A stretch of 64,000 nt of DNA from Mangifera indica (lineage: Eukaryota > Streptophyta > Magnoliopsida > Sapindales > Anacardiaceae), in assembly GCF_011075055.1 (NCBI RefSeq), contig NW_025401159.1, forward strand, positions 1-64,000, given 5' to 3'. Positions 12,228 to 23,704 of the stretch are shown piece after piece. The notes beneath the pieces were generated by a model, which was given only the letters and a program-made list of their open reading frames with translations, was not told the origin of the DNA and made no database searches. The position numbers and the translations under genes are program-made. Position 1 is the first letter of the stretch. Every line of letters starts with the position of its first letter.

Positions 12228-13260
12228 GCAGGCCTTAGGAGGAACTCTATATATATGTTCTTCCCCACTCACCTTGTCGATATTCACAACCCATTTGCTC
12301 TTGGAAGTTTTCTTTTTGACTTGAATCATTTTTTTTTTAAAAGCAAAAATGCATTAAAAAGAGAATATTACACGGGCTTATAAGGGATACCAGACCACAA
12401 CTTAAACTTGTCTTACCAAAAGATAGGATAGTAAGAAATATATAAGGGTAAAACCAGCAAATACAATAACCTCCTGAAATCACTTATTTTGAGAATCTAT
12501 CAAAGTTCCTTCAAAGATTGCGCTCAAGAGGGTGGCCATAGAAACTAACACCAATAAAATAAGGGGGTACAAGCAGGCTTGCCAAAAACAATAATCTATA
12601 CAAGCCAACATAACAAACTGTCACGAAACCACGGCTAAAAAATAATGCAGACCGAAATTCTGATGCCAGAGAACTCTGGAGCGGAAAATCTGGAAGCTAA
12701 GGGAAACAAAGCAGCTGAGAAGACTTGAATCTTTCTTGATTTAAAAAAACACTCTGTTCTCTTCTCAATTTCTTTGGTTCTTCCAATCATAGTAATTTCC
12801 ATGCCTTTCCCAATAAGATGCTTTATAGAACTCACTTCAACTTTACCCTTTACTTCATTAAAATGGCCTCCCAAACCTGCTTTTTCACACAGCAAGTTTT
12901 TTGCTACCACTACTGATTTTTCTGGATTAACATGTAGCAAATTTAGCAGCCTTGCGTATTCATCATTCTTGCAATCCACCAGCGAGAAATCAATGCTCCC
13001 ATAATGTGATAACACCTGAAAGGGGTCTCCAGTGCTGAATTATACAGTGTCATTTAGACCAGAGTCTTTAATCACTCTTTTTGATTCAGCAAGAACTTGT
13101 AAGGGCGAATACACCGCAGTTTGCCTTCTGTTTGTCACGCAGCAGCTGCTAAAGCTATAGTAAATGAGGACTCGCCAGGCGAGATCTCCACCATAAGTTT
13201 TGCCCTCACTCCAGCTGCTAGGGCTGGTATGCATTGGTAGCTCTCAGGTCCTGATTCAAA
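12228..13260 (-). pseudogene. decayed DUF1442 (methyltransferase-like) gene, interrupted by a retroposon
   Basis: Minus-strand segments match the plant DUF1442 family, annotated as SAM-dependent methyltransferase-like. In order: IPALAAGVRAKLMVEIS and TIALAAAA (13250-13140); VLAESKRVIKDSGLNDTV; DFSLVDCKNDEYARLLNLL; GKGMEITMIGRTKEIEK; and, after an insertion, KSKWVVNIDKVSGEEHIYRV (12300-12240). The frame is broken three ways: TGA at 13137-13135, where the family usually has arginine; a frameshift near 13118; and TAA at 13042-13040. A retroposon (12328-12721) separates the last segment. Without it the protein frame runs straight from KIQV into KKKTSKSK. No start exon was found upstream. This is a dead gene. 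The family identification is from recalled motifs, so it is good but not certain. Confidence 0.7.
12328..12721 (-). mobile_element. short poly(A) retroposon (LINE fragment or SINE) with 10-bp target duplication
   Basis: A 394-bp insertion lies between direct repeats GACTTGAATC at 12318-12327 and 12722-12731. Read on the minus strand it begins TTCTCAGCTGC and ends in TTTTGCTTTT plus nine A, directly followed by the repeat. A 3' A-tail and a 10-bp target duplication are marks of target-primed retroposition. No reverse transcriptase is present. It is either the 5'-truncated end of a LINE or a SINE; no tRNA-like promoter boxes were confirmed. Confidence 0.65.
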
Positions 13261-14251
13261 TACTAATATATCTAATAATATGCTATAAGAAAATTACTTT
13301 GATAACATTAAACATAAGATAAAACAAGAAAGAAATCTTGTAGATATTACAAAGATATTCTATTATGTGGAGATTTTTCCGTTTATATTTAACATTAAAA
13401 TTTTTACTCATATTCTTAAACAATTATGTGAAGTGTCTAATCGATAACATTGTAAATGTCCCAATCTTATACATCATAGCATAGACACTACAAGTTTGGT
13501 TAGAGTAAAAATTCTACCATAAAACAAAGGCTAAAAATAAATCTGATTCTATGCAAAGCCTCCATTGATTACAGTATGTTATGTAGTGATGGGTGGAGGC
13601 TAGACCTTGGTGCGGCACAAGCTTGCAATTGCGAAGATGGGTGCCGCCCAAACATTTCGTCAATATATGCCTGGTAAAGCCGCCCATTGCGCCACAAGTT
13701 CAATGCTATGTTACTGTACAGTTGGCTTTTGTTTTAATTTTTCTTTCTCTTATTAATTAAGCCAATTTTTAATATCCTTTGCAAGTGTATAGTTAAAAGA
13801 GGAATTTAATGCATACATTTTTTAGTATTTATACAAGTGATTTTTATTATTAATTAAAAATTATTTAATCATATGATTATATATTATTAATATAATTAAT
13901 ATTATTTTATCACAATTTAAAATTATCTAATTTAAAGGTTACCCGCTACTATTTCTAAAGTTGGATTTCTGGTGCACTCCTGAACTCTCTCTCTATCGTC
14001 CGCAGATTAGGGTATCGGTCCAGAGTCCACTCGCCAATATTTATTAGACCCACTAATGTTAGCATATTCCATAGAAAATACGTTACTCAACGGGTCACTT
14101 TCGTTGATAAACCAAGAGTCAATATTTATCAATTAAAATATTCGATCTACCTTCTGCGCAGTCACAGCCCCTCGTTGCTTTCATTGGTCTTTTTTGGTAA
14201 GTTCGTTGTTCTCATTGCTGCTTCTCTCTGAAATGCTTACTGAACTCTCTC
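13261..14251. other. spacer, presumed promoter of the DUF212 gene
   Basis: AT-rich DNA upstream of the + strand gene. The last 250 bases become C/T-rich (ACTCTCTCTCTATCG near 13985-13999 and TCTCTCTG near 14222), as is usual for plant leaders. No gene or bounded repeat was seen. Confidence 0.45.
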
Positions 14252-16862
14252 ATGGACTCTGTTATAATAAAGCCAACATTTAGCTCTCTCTCTTTCAATT
14301 CCATGAGCATCAAAACCAAAACTTTCTACCCAGCACACTCTTCCTTCGTTAAATTCAGTCAGTTTAGTAAGTTCAAAACCTCTTCAGTCATCTCTTTTTC
14401 TTTCAAAAAGAACCCTTCAAATCCCGAAAACCCTGGACCAAAATCTAATAAAAATAACAGTAGGAATTTCCCTTTAAGCCCTTTATGTATTTTCTTTCCG
14501 ATTTTACAGTCTATCAAAGGTTTAGCCTCTTCACATACTCAGAAATGGGTTTCACGTCTGCAAGCATATAACAATGAGTTAGAAAGTATCTTAGATTTAC
14601 CCAAGAGTAACCATTACTTAAAAAACGGGGCGTTTGGGGTCGCTTTATTAAGCGTGACTTCGACTGCAAAAGTCAAAATCAGTCCTTTTGTGACCACACT
14701 GGCTGCGAATCCCACATTTGTATCTGGTTTGTTTGCCTGGATTGTAGCACAATCCGCAAAGATGGCTTTGAATTTCTTTGTGGAGAGAAAATTGGATTTT
14801 AGATTACTATTTGCCTCTGGAGGAATGCCTTCTTCTCACTCCGCTTTATGTACGGCTTTGACGACGTCAGTGGCGCTTTGTCATGGAGCGGCAGATTGCT
14901 TATTTCCTGTTTGTTTGGGGTTTAGTTCCATTGTTATGTATGATGCCATTGGTGTTCGACGCCATGCTGGGATGCAAGCTGAGGTAAGATATTATTATTA
15001 TTGTTTTCTTTTAATGTGTTATAAATATGCAATTTTAAGGGTTTGGTCATTGGGGATGCTGCTTAAGTATTTTACTGTTGCGATGCTTTCTTTGATTGCT
15101 GCTCCTTTTGTAGTAGTCTTGATGGTAGAATTGAGCTTGTCAGATGATTATTAATACTGTTTCTTTTCTGTTTTTTCGGCATTGATAAATGGTTATTAAT
15201 AGAGGCTATTACTAGAGCTTGGATCTTTAATGACTGCCGGATCCAACCTCAAAGTGGCAAGGTTTTACTACTGGATCAAAACTTAAATTAGGTGGAGAAG
15301 TGTTAATTGGAACAGAGCAACTATTAAACGAAGTAGATCTAATATCTCTTGCTTTGGTAAGTATTTAGTTTGACTGTGTTTATATGCTTCTGAAGTACCG
15401 TTTGATGTTTTGAGCTACTGTCACCTACGGTTGGTGCTTCTAGCATGCTTGGCATTGTTAGCTGGGTTTACATGGCTGTGGATTTGCTAACTACCTTGTC
15501 TGCTAATGAAAATTTCTGTGTTTAGGTAATAAAGGATGGTGTACTTTTTAAACTATTCATATTTTTGTAACTCTTACATCCTACATATATGATTGGACTT
15601 ATGACTATTTGCTTATTCTAGTGCTAAATTGCATGGTCTTGAAATTTATCTGAACAGTAATAATTGCAACATTGCACAATTAAGATTGAAAATGTTAAAT
15701 AATTGATTATTATAAAACTGGGATTCTATCTCAGAAAATATATATATATATATATATATATTTTGGACCCTGGTTACCTCGCATGGTGTATGCATTTGGG
15801 ACCTTTCAATTCTAATTAGTATTCTTTGTTGTATATCAATTCAATTTTCAAGAGGGTTGATCTTCAGAGTGTCATGAAAAATTGAAGGCAATTTTTTTCT
15901 TTTGGATTGTAGCATACCTCTCTGAGCTAAAAGGAAAGATATCCTTACTACCCAGGGACCTACATTCCTATAATATATCTGGAAGTCTGAGGCCCATTTT
16001 CGGTGGGGCTTATACTGGATTTATATTTATCACATACTTGAGTGGAGTCCCCATTCTTTCCTGGTGGAGAATTGATGCAACCTTTTGGCGTCCTAAAGCT
16101 CTCCTAGAAGTTGGGAACTGTCCTATTGGAACTGACTTGGGTTGGAAAGCTACTGGAAATGCTTTGGTTTGTCCTATTTTCATCCTCCTAGGTCTTTGGT
16201 TTTGGTCTTATTTTTGTTGGTTTCAACTATTTTGTTTTGGTGTTTCATTTAGGCTGGGGAAATGAGTGAGATTGCCAAAACACTATAGACTGTGGCTGCC
16301 TTTTTTGCGTTTTGGTTGTTTGTAACTAGAAACACCTTATCTTACCGTCTCCTGTCATGCTGTCTGGAAAATACCTATGTGAATGGGTTTTTAAATTGTT
16401 AAATAGGGTACTACAGAAATGATTTGTGGGAAAATTTTACAGTTAAGTTCATATGGTTTCCACTGAAATCCCCTCATCACACAAATTTGTTAAGGTGAGT
16501 TCACTCTCGTTAATTTTTTATGTGTTAATGTTTGATAAATTATTGAAGTTTTTTAGTTTCTGTTTGGTTACATAAAGCTCGGGAGCTTAGCAATTCAGTA
16601 GCTTAGGCTCGCCCACATGAGAGTTCTCTATTAGATGTTGTCCACTAAAGAAGTGACTCTCGAAATCTTATAATTTATTGTCTTTTATTTATGCTTTTTG
16701 ACATAGGTTCTTAATATGATCGTTGAGGACTTGTTTCAAGGTCATCCCATCAGTCAAAGAAAGCTCAAAGAGCTTCTAGGCCATACTCCATTACAGGTCT
16801 TTGCTGGAGCTGTGGTTGGTATCTTGGTCGCCTGTATATGTTGTCAAGGTTGCTTAGCTTAG
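14252..16862 (+). CDS. DUF212 acid phosphatase/vanadium haloperoxidase-related membrane protein
   Basis: Predicted 295-residue protein, two exons: 14252-14983 and 16707-16862 (phase 0 junction; GAG|GTAAGA donor, ACATAG acceptor). Counterpart of Arabidopsis At3g61770. The N-terminal 50 or so residues are rich in Ser, Lys and Phe and could be a plastid transit peptide. The C-terminal part is the DUF212 (YuiD-like) domain, with hydrophobic helices, SGGMPSSHSALCTALTTSVA (a PAP2/haloperoxidase-like PSSH motif) and DAIGVRRHAGMQAEVLNMI. The second exon carries FQGHPISQRKLKELLGHTP and a final hydrophobic segment. The biochemical activity of the family is unproven. The 1.7-kb intron holds an (AT)12 run at 15738-15761 and a 127-codon chance frame (15882-16265) I do not consider a gene. 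Confidence 0.88.
15738..15761. repeat. (AT)12 microsatellite in intron
   Basis: Perfect alternating AT run inside the single intron of the DUF212 gene; likely length-variable. Confidence 0.9.
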
Positions 16863-17487
16863 CTCCAACCTGAAACTGCTTCTGCAGCAATTTTTGGTCC
16901 TTTTTTGACGTGGGTCATTCTTATGTTTAAACTGCCGATATTGTATTCTATTAATCACAATGTAATATCAAATATGGAAAACAGAACATGCATGATATGA
17001 ATGAAGAGGTTAACTAATTATTTCGTCTTCCTGAATGTATAAAATTAATTCAATTCTTGGCTACCTGTGTCATTGATGAAAACTGGATAGAAGAAGCTTT
17101 ATTCTAAATTACTGGATTCCAGCTAGCTCCAACAGCAATTTTTTATCAGGAGGCATTAAAAAACCACTGGAATAAGCATTTAAAATCTTGTTCCAGTTCT
17201 TCACGTCATAAGCATCCCCATGTTTTGCCACTGGAATAAGCATTTCAACTACTACCTGTTACTATAATTACAGGATATGGAACTAAATAGAAGATAGATA
17301 GCAGGTCAGCGGTCTGTGTCAAGACAAGCTTTCTGCCCACTGCTACAGCATTTTGGCGGAACTTGCAAAACTGAATCATAAGAGAATGCAGAGGGGAGCA
17401 AATCAACAGTGGCCTTCATGGTCATCTGATATCTCACATGGTCAATTGTCTCAATAGCCCAATGCGGTGAGCCAGGAGACTCTCAGT
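16863..17487. other. spacer between convergent DUF212 and EMB1703 genes
   Basis: Holds the 3' untranslated regions of both genes. No further coding sequence was recognised. Confidence 0.5.
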
Positions 17488-20400
17488 TCACTTCTTGCTA
17501 GGCCTTTTCAGCATCTTCTTTGCCAGATTCTTACCCCTTCTGCTGAAATCAAAACATCAAAGGTACAAAGGTGTTTACTTAGCAATGCACAACATTGATC
17601 CAATTATTCATTGATGTTTTCTGGATGTTTTACGGCTAGAATTATAGGCAATTAAGCACAAAGTTGAGATATTACCTCTTAGAGGATTTGGCACCAAAGC
17701 GAAAGACACCCTTCATCAATGAGCTTACATCCACAGATCGTTCTCCCATTATCTTATCATGGTAAATCTTACTCCCAATCTCAGTAATTTGTTCCTCTAC
17801 TTCTTCTAGGGGTTGGTCAATGTTGAGCTGTAGCTCTCCTTGCCTGATGACAGTTACACTAAAACCATTTGCTTTGGCTTCGCGAAAAGCATCCTGTTTA
17901 GGATTAAAGATAGTCAAGGAAATGAAAGTAGTCTATGTTAAAAAGGAATAATAATTGCAATAAGGAAATACGAATTAAATAGATGATTTTAAAGATCTAG
18001 CACTAAGCAATTTGATTGAATTATCAATTAAATAATGCAAAGCCTAAAGAGATAAAGTTCCTGACTGAAAGTTTTAAAATACATGTTTTTTTGGTAGAGA
18101 ACCGGACAGTATCACCTGTTCAACTGACCTAAATGAGACCTCTTTGGACAAAATTCCAAATTATAAGATCAAAATAAAAGAACAGTATTCTTTTTTTCCT
18201 GCCAGAAAAACAAAAGCTAGTTTTTACACAGCTAAGTACTGCATAAAAATTTTTAGGATCATCCAGTGACTTTAGGACTAGAAGCTCTTCTCAACACATC
18301 TACAAAAAATAAACAGGATTTATAAGCAGGCTCTCTTCGCTAGTCCTTCAGTGGAAGTGCCTCTTTGTTTAACTTGATAAATAAATAACATAAATTTAGC
18401 ATGGAGAAAAAATAAAATCTTAACCTTAGGAGGCCTTGCAACAACAAAGGCTTGGCCACTTCCAAGCATCTCCAAATGGCTCTGAATGATATAACAAAGG
18501 TTTTTGCAATCACCAGCATCTTCAAAAGCAATCACATGATGGGGTTTTGGTTCCAACTCAAGATCTGCAGCCATCTCCAGTGAATAGAATCCTATATTTT
18601 GTTCCCCGTCTTGAATTGTGTACAGTTCAATGCACTGGAAAATAATCAGGACAAGGTAATTTGCCTAAGAATCTGTGTTTTTTAGCAGTACAGTGCACAC
18701 CAGAATTGCTTTCTTGCCTAAGTAGGACACTTGGTTTGCTTACCATGTATCACATGCCGCTACTTAAAAAGGAAAAAGGTAAAACTCTATCAAAGGATAA
18801 TCATGTGCAACCATCTATTATTTTTCAATTTAAAAATAAAATCGTAACGAGTAAATAAGATTATCAAATCATCTGTATTTAAGATAAAGAGCAAGGATGC
18901 AAGTGAATCTGGGGAAGTCATCTGACAAGTGGAAGACACAAATACAAAGAACACAACAAAGAAGAAAGCACACAGCACATTTGCATACTAACCAGAACAT
19001 GTGGTAGATCTAGCCACCATAGATAATCTTCTTCTTTCTCTTCTGCATGTTCACGGTATTTGCTCACAACAGCTTGTGGTCCAAACAACTCCATCTCTCT
19101 TTTGAGCTTGTTGATTTTCTTCTCCATGAACTTCTTATTCCTCTCAGGTAGTTTGGTCATCAGATCAGCTGCTTCCTGTATTTGTTCTTCAGTGATCCAT
19201 CGATCTAAATCCTTTCCCATATCTTTCATAATGGATTTAACTTCTGGGTCTGTCTCTGCATTATAAGATTCCAAGAACCCACGTGACCATTTCTTTGTGT
19301 TGCCAGTACTCCTTCCCCAATTTTTTACCAGATCTGATAGAACCATCACTGCCTTCTATAACTGTCTTGGAATGTTTTGGATCCCTATTTTGTGACTTCT
19401 TCAAATCATTAGTAGCCAAAGAAGCAGCAGCATTCTCATGGGTGGGAAACCTTGTTGATTTTTGAAGAAATTTCTCCTCATCCTTCTTCACTGGAATTTT
19501 TCCAGCAAAAAGAGCCTCCCTTTGTTTAAGGAAGTCATCCAGGAACTCAGGAGTTTTCTCCAATGGAGGCCCTTTCCAGCGCGGTATGATTTTTCTCTGG
19601 TGGATCATACAAGCTGATACCATCTAAAGGAAGAGAGGAAGATCATTAGCACCAGCAGAGTGACAACTATGCACTGTGATCTATGACATATATAAACTCA
19701 TAGTTAATCGGTTAACAAAACATAAATAGTGATAAATACCTAAATGACTAAGAACCAGTTGATTAATATTTATTCATAACCTATGCTTGAGGAAGCAAAC
19801 CTTGGAAGTGCATTGATAAAGCAGCCTATAAAATAAATTTGTTTAGGAGTAAATTTAGCATATAGGGATCATTTGATGTAATCATGGTACCTGCTCCATA
19901 ATCAAGATTTTCAATGTTTGAATGGAGCCATTCATGCACATGGGATAACTTTGCATTCTCTTCCTCAACTTTCTTTTCAAGACCCTGAAAGAATGCAAGT
20001 TTATCTTCAGCATCCATCAAATAAAATGGATCTCGCCCAGCCAACTCATTTTCTCGGACTTGAAAAACAATGTCTCTCAGCTTATCATCTTTCATCCACT
20101 CAAGTTCACTGTCATCTTCACCAGAGCCAAGCTGTGTAATATCAGCAAAGGTATTTAATTGTTTATTTACTTTCTCTCTTGCAACCATGAAATTGTCTCG
20201 GAATCCAGTTCCTATCTTCTTTGCAATGCGTTCAATATCATGAAAATTTTTTTCCACCCAGTTTTCCATCTTTACATATGTTCCAGTCTTTGTACTTGCA
20301 CCAGAATCTTCATGATCTAAGTAAGTATGGGAATTTTCACAATCACCCACTTCATATTCTTCATCAGAATATTCAGGATCATCTTTGTTGATGGGAACCT

Positions 20401-22187
20401 GCTCCTCATCCTTCAGAGTTGAACATTTATGAACATTTAGAGCAAAAGTAGACTCAGATGGTCCACCAAAATTTGCAGAACCCAAAACTTTGTTGTCCAC
20501 ACTGAATGTCTGCCTTGTATTTCTATCAAATTTACCACTTGGTTGATTTGAAACAGCAACACTTTCTTGCAAAGTTTTAACAATGGGCTGATCAAAATCT
20601 TCTTTGCCGTGTTTTCTGGAAAGAAATTCCCTAGCTTCTTTCACTGATCGTATGACCCTTGTTTCTTTTCTAACAGAATTGGTATCTGAAATAGATGATT
20701 TAGCATCATGAGGATCTGATGATTGAACAACATCTTCTTTCACCACTACAAATGAAGTGCCTCCCTATCCTGCTTTGTTCTCAAATGTGATTGTTCCACA
20801 ATTGAAGCACCAGAAGTTTGCCCAACCTCATTCTCAACAGAAGGTACCTTGTTGGGAAATTCAGTACTCCAGCATTTTGTTTCAACTAAAGACACAGTCA
20901 TTGCAGTTTCATCACTTTCCTTCGGAAGGTTCCCCAAGAATTTCATATCATCTTCTCTATGCTGTTTGAACTCTTTTATCTCATCAGTTAGTTTACCATC
21001 CACAGCCTGCTTTTCTTCTACATTCCTGTCGACCTGGGAATGCTCCCTGCCCTCAATCATGCGGATTTCCCTGGCCTAATTTTTTAATTTTCCTGAAATT
21101 TATCACCAAAATCCAATTTGCTTGTTTGAGAACTAGACGAATCCACCAATGCGAAATTATCCTTTGAAGCCTTTGCTTTGATTATATTCTTCATGAGTTC
21201 TTGCTTGTCTATCTTAGGTTTTATAAAGGTCTCCATTGGAGGTTCCATCTCTTTTTGAACAACTTCCACACTTCCCTTCTCTAACATTTCCTTCTCCTTT
21301 CTTGACTTTATCTTTCTTCTCATCATTTCTTTCTCCAGTTCTGTGTAATGCACCTCTTTACCTTGAAATGAAAATACTTTCTTCACCAACCAAAATACAA
21401 CCAAACCACACAACACAATGCTTCCAACTCTAGAGCTCTTAGGGATAAACTGAGGATGGAGAATGACATCACGGATCGCATTAACAAAACCAGACTCCTC
21501 ACCTGAAAGAACAAACTTTGCCACTGTACTGTTCCTCGGAATCACATTTTCCCCAATCTCCATTTCTTTGGCCAAATTCCTAGCACATTCTATTTTAGAA
21601 TTTAATTCAGCTAAGTCTTCAACTTGACTTCTTTTCAAGATTTCATCTTCATCGATTACAACTTTCTTCACATTCCCATCAGCATCTTGAAAAACTGTAA
21701 AAATTTTCCCCGACCCAATGCCCCAGTAATCAACATCCTTTTTGTACTGATCAATCCAATTCTCCAATTGACCATGCAAAGCAGATTCAACAACAGGTTT
21801 CGATTTTGAATCTTTAGAATTTTCAATTATAACATCATTAACACTCCCTTTCACAGAATCGTAATTCAAATTCTCAATATTTTCAAAACTAGAACTCGTA
21901 CTTGAAGAATTGAGAATGTTTTGATTCACCTGTTGTTGATCATTGAGAAGCTTTTTTCTCAGCGAGTTGCGGCGACTGGTGGGTCGACCAAAACGAGCAG
22001 AAACCTGCAGGGTAGTTGTGTTAGAGGAGAAAAAATAGCACGGAAATGAGCGTTTTCTTGGGAATTTGAAGGTGGATATGTTAAATATAAGAGTGTTTTT
22101 GTTGTTGGAGGTTTTTAAAGAGAATTTGGGAGTGAAAAAAGAGGCAGTAGACAGAATATGAGGGTTGCTTGCGCTTAAGACTCCCAT
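17488..22187 (-). CDS. EMB1703: EMB1703-like protein, several frame breaks
   Basis: Counterpart of Arabidopsis At3g61780 (embryo defective 1703). A chloroplast location is suggested by the Ser/Thr/Lys-rich N-terminus (MGVLSASNPHILSTASFF). The molecular function is unknown to me. Exons: 22187-19891, 19623-18993, 18634-18425, 17893-17676, 17542-17488, about 1,136 codons, close to the family length. Conserved blocks include VSARFGRPTSRRNSLRKKL, RVIRSVKEAREFLS, WVEKNFHDIERIAKKIGTGF, GKDLDRWITEEQIQEAADLM, EEDYLWWLDLPHVL, LELEPKPHHVIAFEDAGDC and YHDKIMGERSVDVSSLMKGV; a transmembrane segment sits near residue 265-285. The frame is broken at about 21091-21088 and 21076-21075 (one extra base each), 20752-20750 (one base short), 19594-19590 (one extra A) and 19302-19297 (two bases short in a CA run). 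No substitution stop was noticed. Either consensus errors or real decay. Confidence 0.85.
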
Positions 22188-22611
22188 ACTGATGAAGATG
22201 TTCGTTCAGAAGGAGGGTTCAGATGTTAGGCAAGTTTGCTAAAACCTCCACAGTGTCAGCCGATAAGTAAGCTGCCGGTACATCTAAAACTGCGCCGTTT
22301 CCCTCTTCTTGATTAGCCCGACAACATTCATCTTGTGAAACTTGAATGTTATCACTTTCAAATTAAAAAACCATTTTTCTGTGACATGAAATGTTAAACA
22401 TAAAAATTATAACAATAAAATGATGGGTGTAAACAAATTTTATAAGGATTAAGTTTAATTAAATGCAATTGTAAATCATATATTACTACTTTTATGAGCT
22501 TTAACGACAGAATTTGATAGGGTGCTGTTTGGATATAAATACAAGTTCGTTGAAGAAGACATGGAAGAGATGGCTAAAAATCTGGAAGAAGACTGGGATT
22601 TGATTTAGTGA
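22188..22611. other. presumed promoter of EMB1703
   Basis: Upstream of the leftward EMB1703 gene; AT-rich beyond about 22320. No motif can be assigned with confidence. Confidence 0.35.
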
Positions 22612-22620
22612 GGAAATCAT

Positions 22621-23444
22621 GGGATATTAATTAAAATCAGTAATAATTTTTTTGTCTAAACTTTTTAATGTGTAGTGGTTTTATTTTTATAAACAAATTT
22701 AATTTTAATTTCAAAAATACTCTTTCGACTAATTACTTCATTTTTTATTATTTACGTTATTCTTAATTAATTATATCGAATTTAGTCTAATTTTTTTTGA
22801 ATATTTGATAACTTTTGTTTCAAAGATCCAGTAAGTCATGTTTCAAATATTCAAAACATATTTGAAAATTGATAAATTTTTATTCAAATATAGATAGAAA
22901 TGAAAAGATGAGCATAAACTAGGAGAATGATGAGTGCGAACGAGTGGTATGTAAGATGCGTGAGATGCGTAAAGTATGTAAAAGATGCGTAAGGTGAGTA
23001 AAGAGTGCGTAAGGTACACGAGTTATATAATATAATATAATATATAATAATAATAATAATAATAATTTTTAAATATATATTATATTATTTTTTATATATA
23101 TAAAATGAGTGTTACGCACCTGCACACATACTCACATGCGTTTCTTCACATTTATATTAATTTTTTTGTTCTAATTTATATTAAACAAAAATTAATTATT
23201 TCAAATAGATTTTTAAATCTTCGAATAAATTTTTAAATTTTCGAATCATAACCTAACAAATATAAAATACTTATAAGTTATTAGAAAAAAATATTTTGAT
23301 AGAATTAAGTGAGAGAATGATGTAATTAATTGATAAGAATATTATTAAAAATAAAATAAAATTTACTTAAAAAAATAAAATTACTATAAATTTGCTTTAA
23401 AAAGTCTAGGTGGAAAAATTTGTATCTATTTTAATTAATATCCC
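22621..23444. mobile_element. 824-bp foldback MITE, Mutator-like
   Basis: Ends are inverted: GGGATATTAATTAAAAT at 22621-22637 and its exact complement at 23428-23444, with weaker similarity continuing for some 75 bases. Flanks are GGAAATCAT (22612-22620) and GAAAATCAT (23445-23453), 8 of 9 identical, fitting the 9-bp duplication of Mutator-like elements. Inside are imperfect direct repeats of a GATGCGTAAG unit (about 22955-23015), a (TAA)7 run at 23045-23065 and, on the right arm, a GTTACGCACCTGCACACAT segment partly complementary to the left-hand repeats. No protein is encoded. Confidence 0.6.
22949..23018 (+). repeat. imperfect short tandem repeat, unit about AGATGCGTAAG
   Basis: Repeated variants of TAAGATGCGTGAGATGCGTAA occur head to tail inside the Mutator-like MITE. 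They are G-rich against a very AT-rich background and are probably an internal subrepeat of the element. Confidence 0.5.
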
Positions 23445-23704
23445 GAAAATCATAGACTAAAATCATGTCAGTAGAATCAAACAATCGGAGAAGTCTGTTC
23501 AATTAAAACTTGATTAAGCCAGAATTCCATTTTCTGCAATAAGAAACGAAGGAAGCTCATTAACATTTAATAACAGCTTAAGCCTCCGACATCCATACAT
23601 ATTTCAGAGAGATCCTCAGTAATTTTCTGCGTCGACAAATAATAGTACAACAAATTCAGCATTCGCATATGATCGAGTGCTAGACTTTTCAAAACATCCT
23701 TAAC

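Noticed and set aside
15882..16265. 127-codon open frame on + strand
   Set aside because: It lies wholly inside the DUF212 gene intron, has no recognisable motif, and its start lacks context; a chance frame in an intron.
22010..22020. CAG|GTTTCTG donor-like site in the first EMB1703 exon
   Set aside because: The protein continues in frame across it through the conserved VSARFGRPTSRRNSLRKKL block, so no intron is needed.
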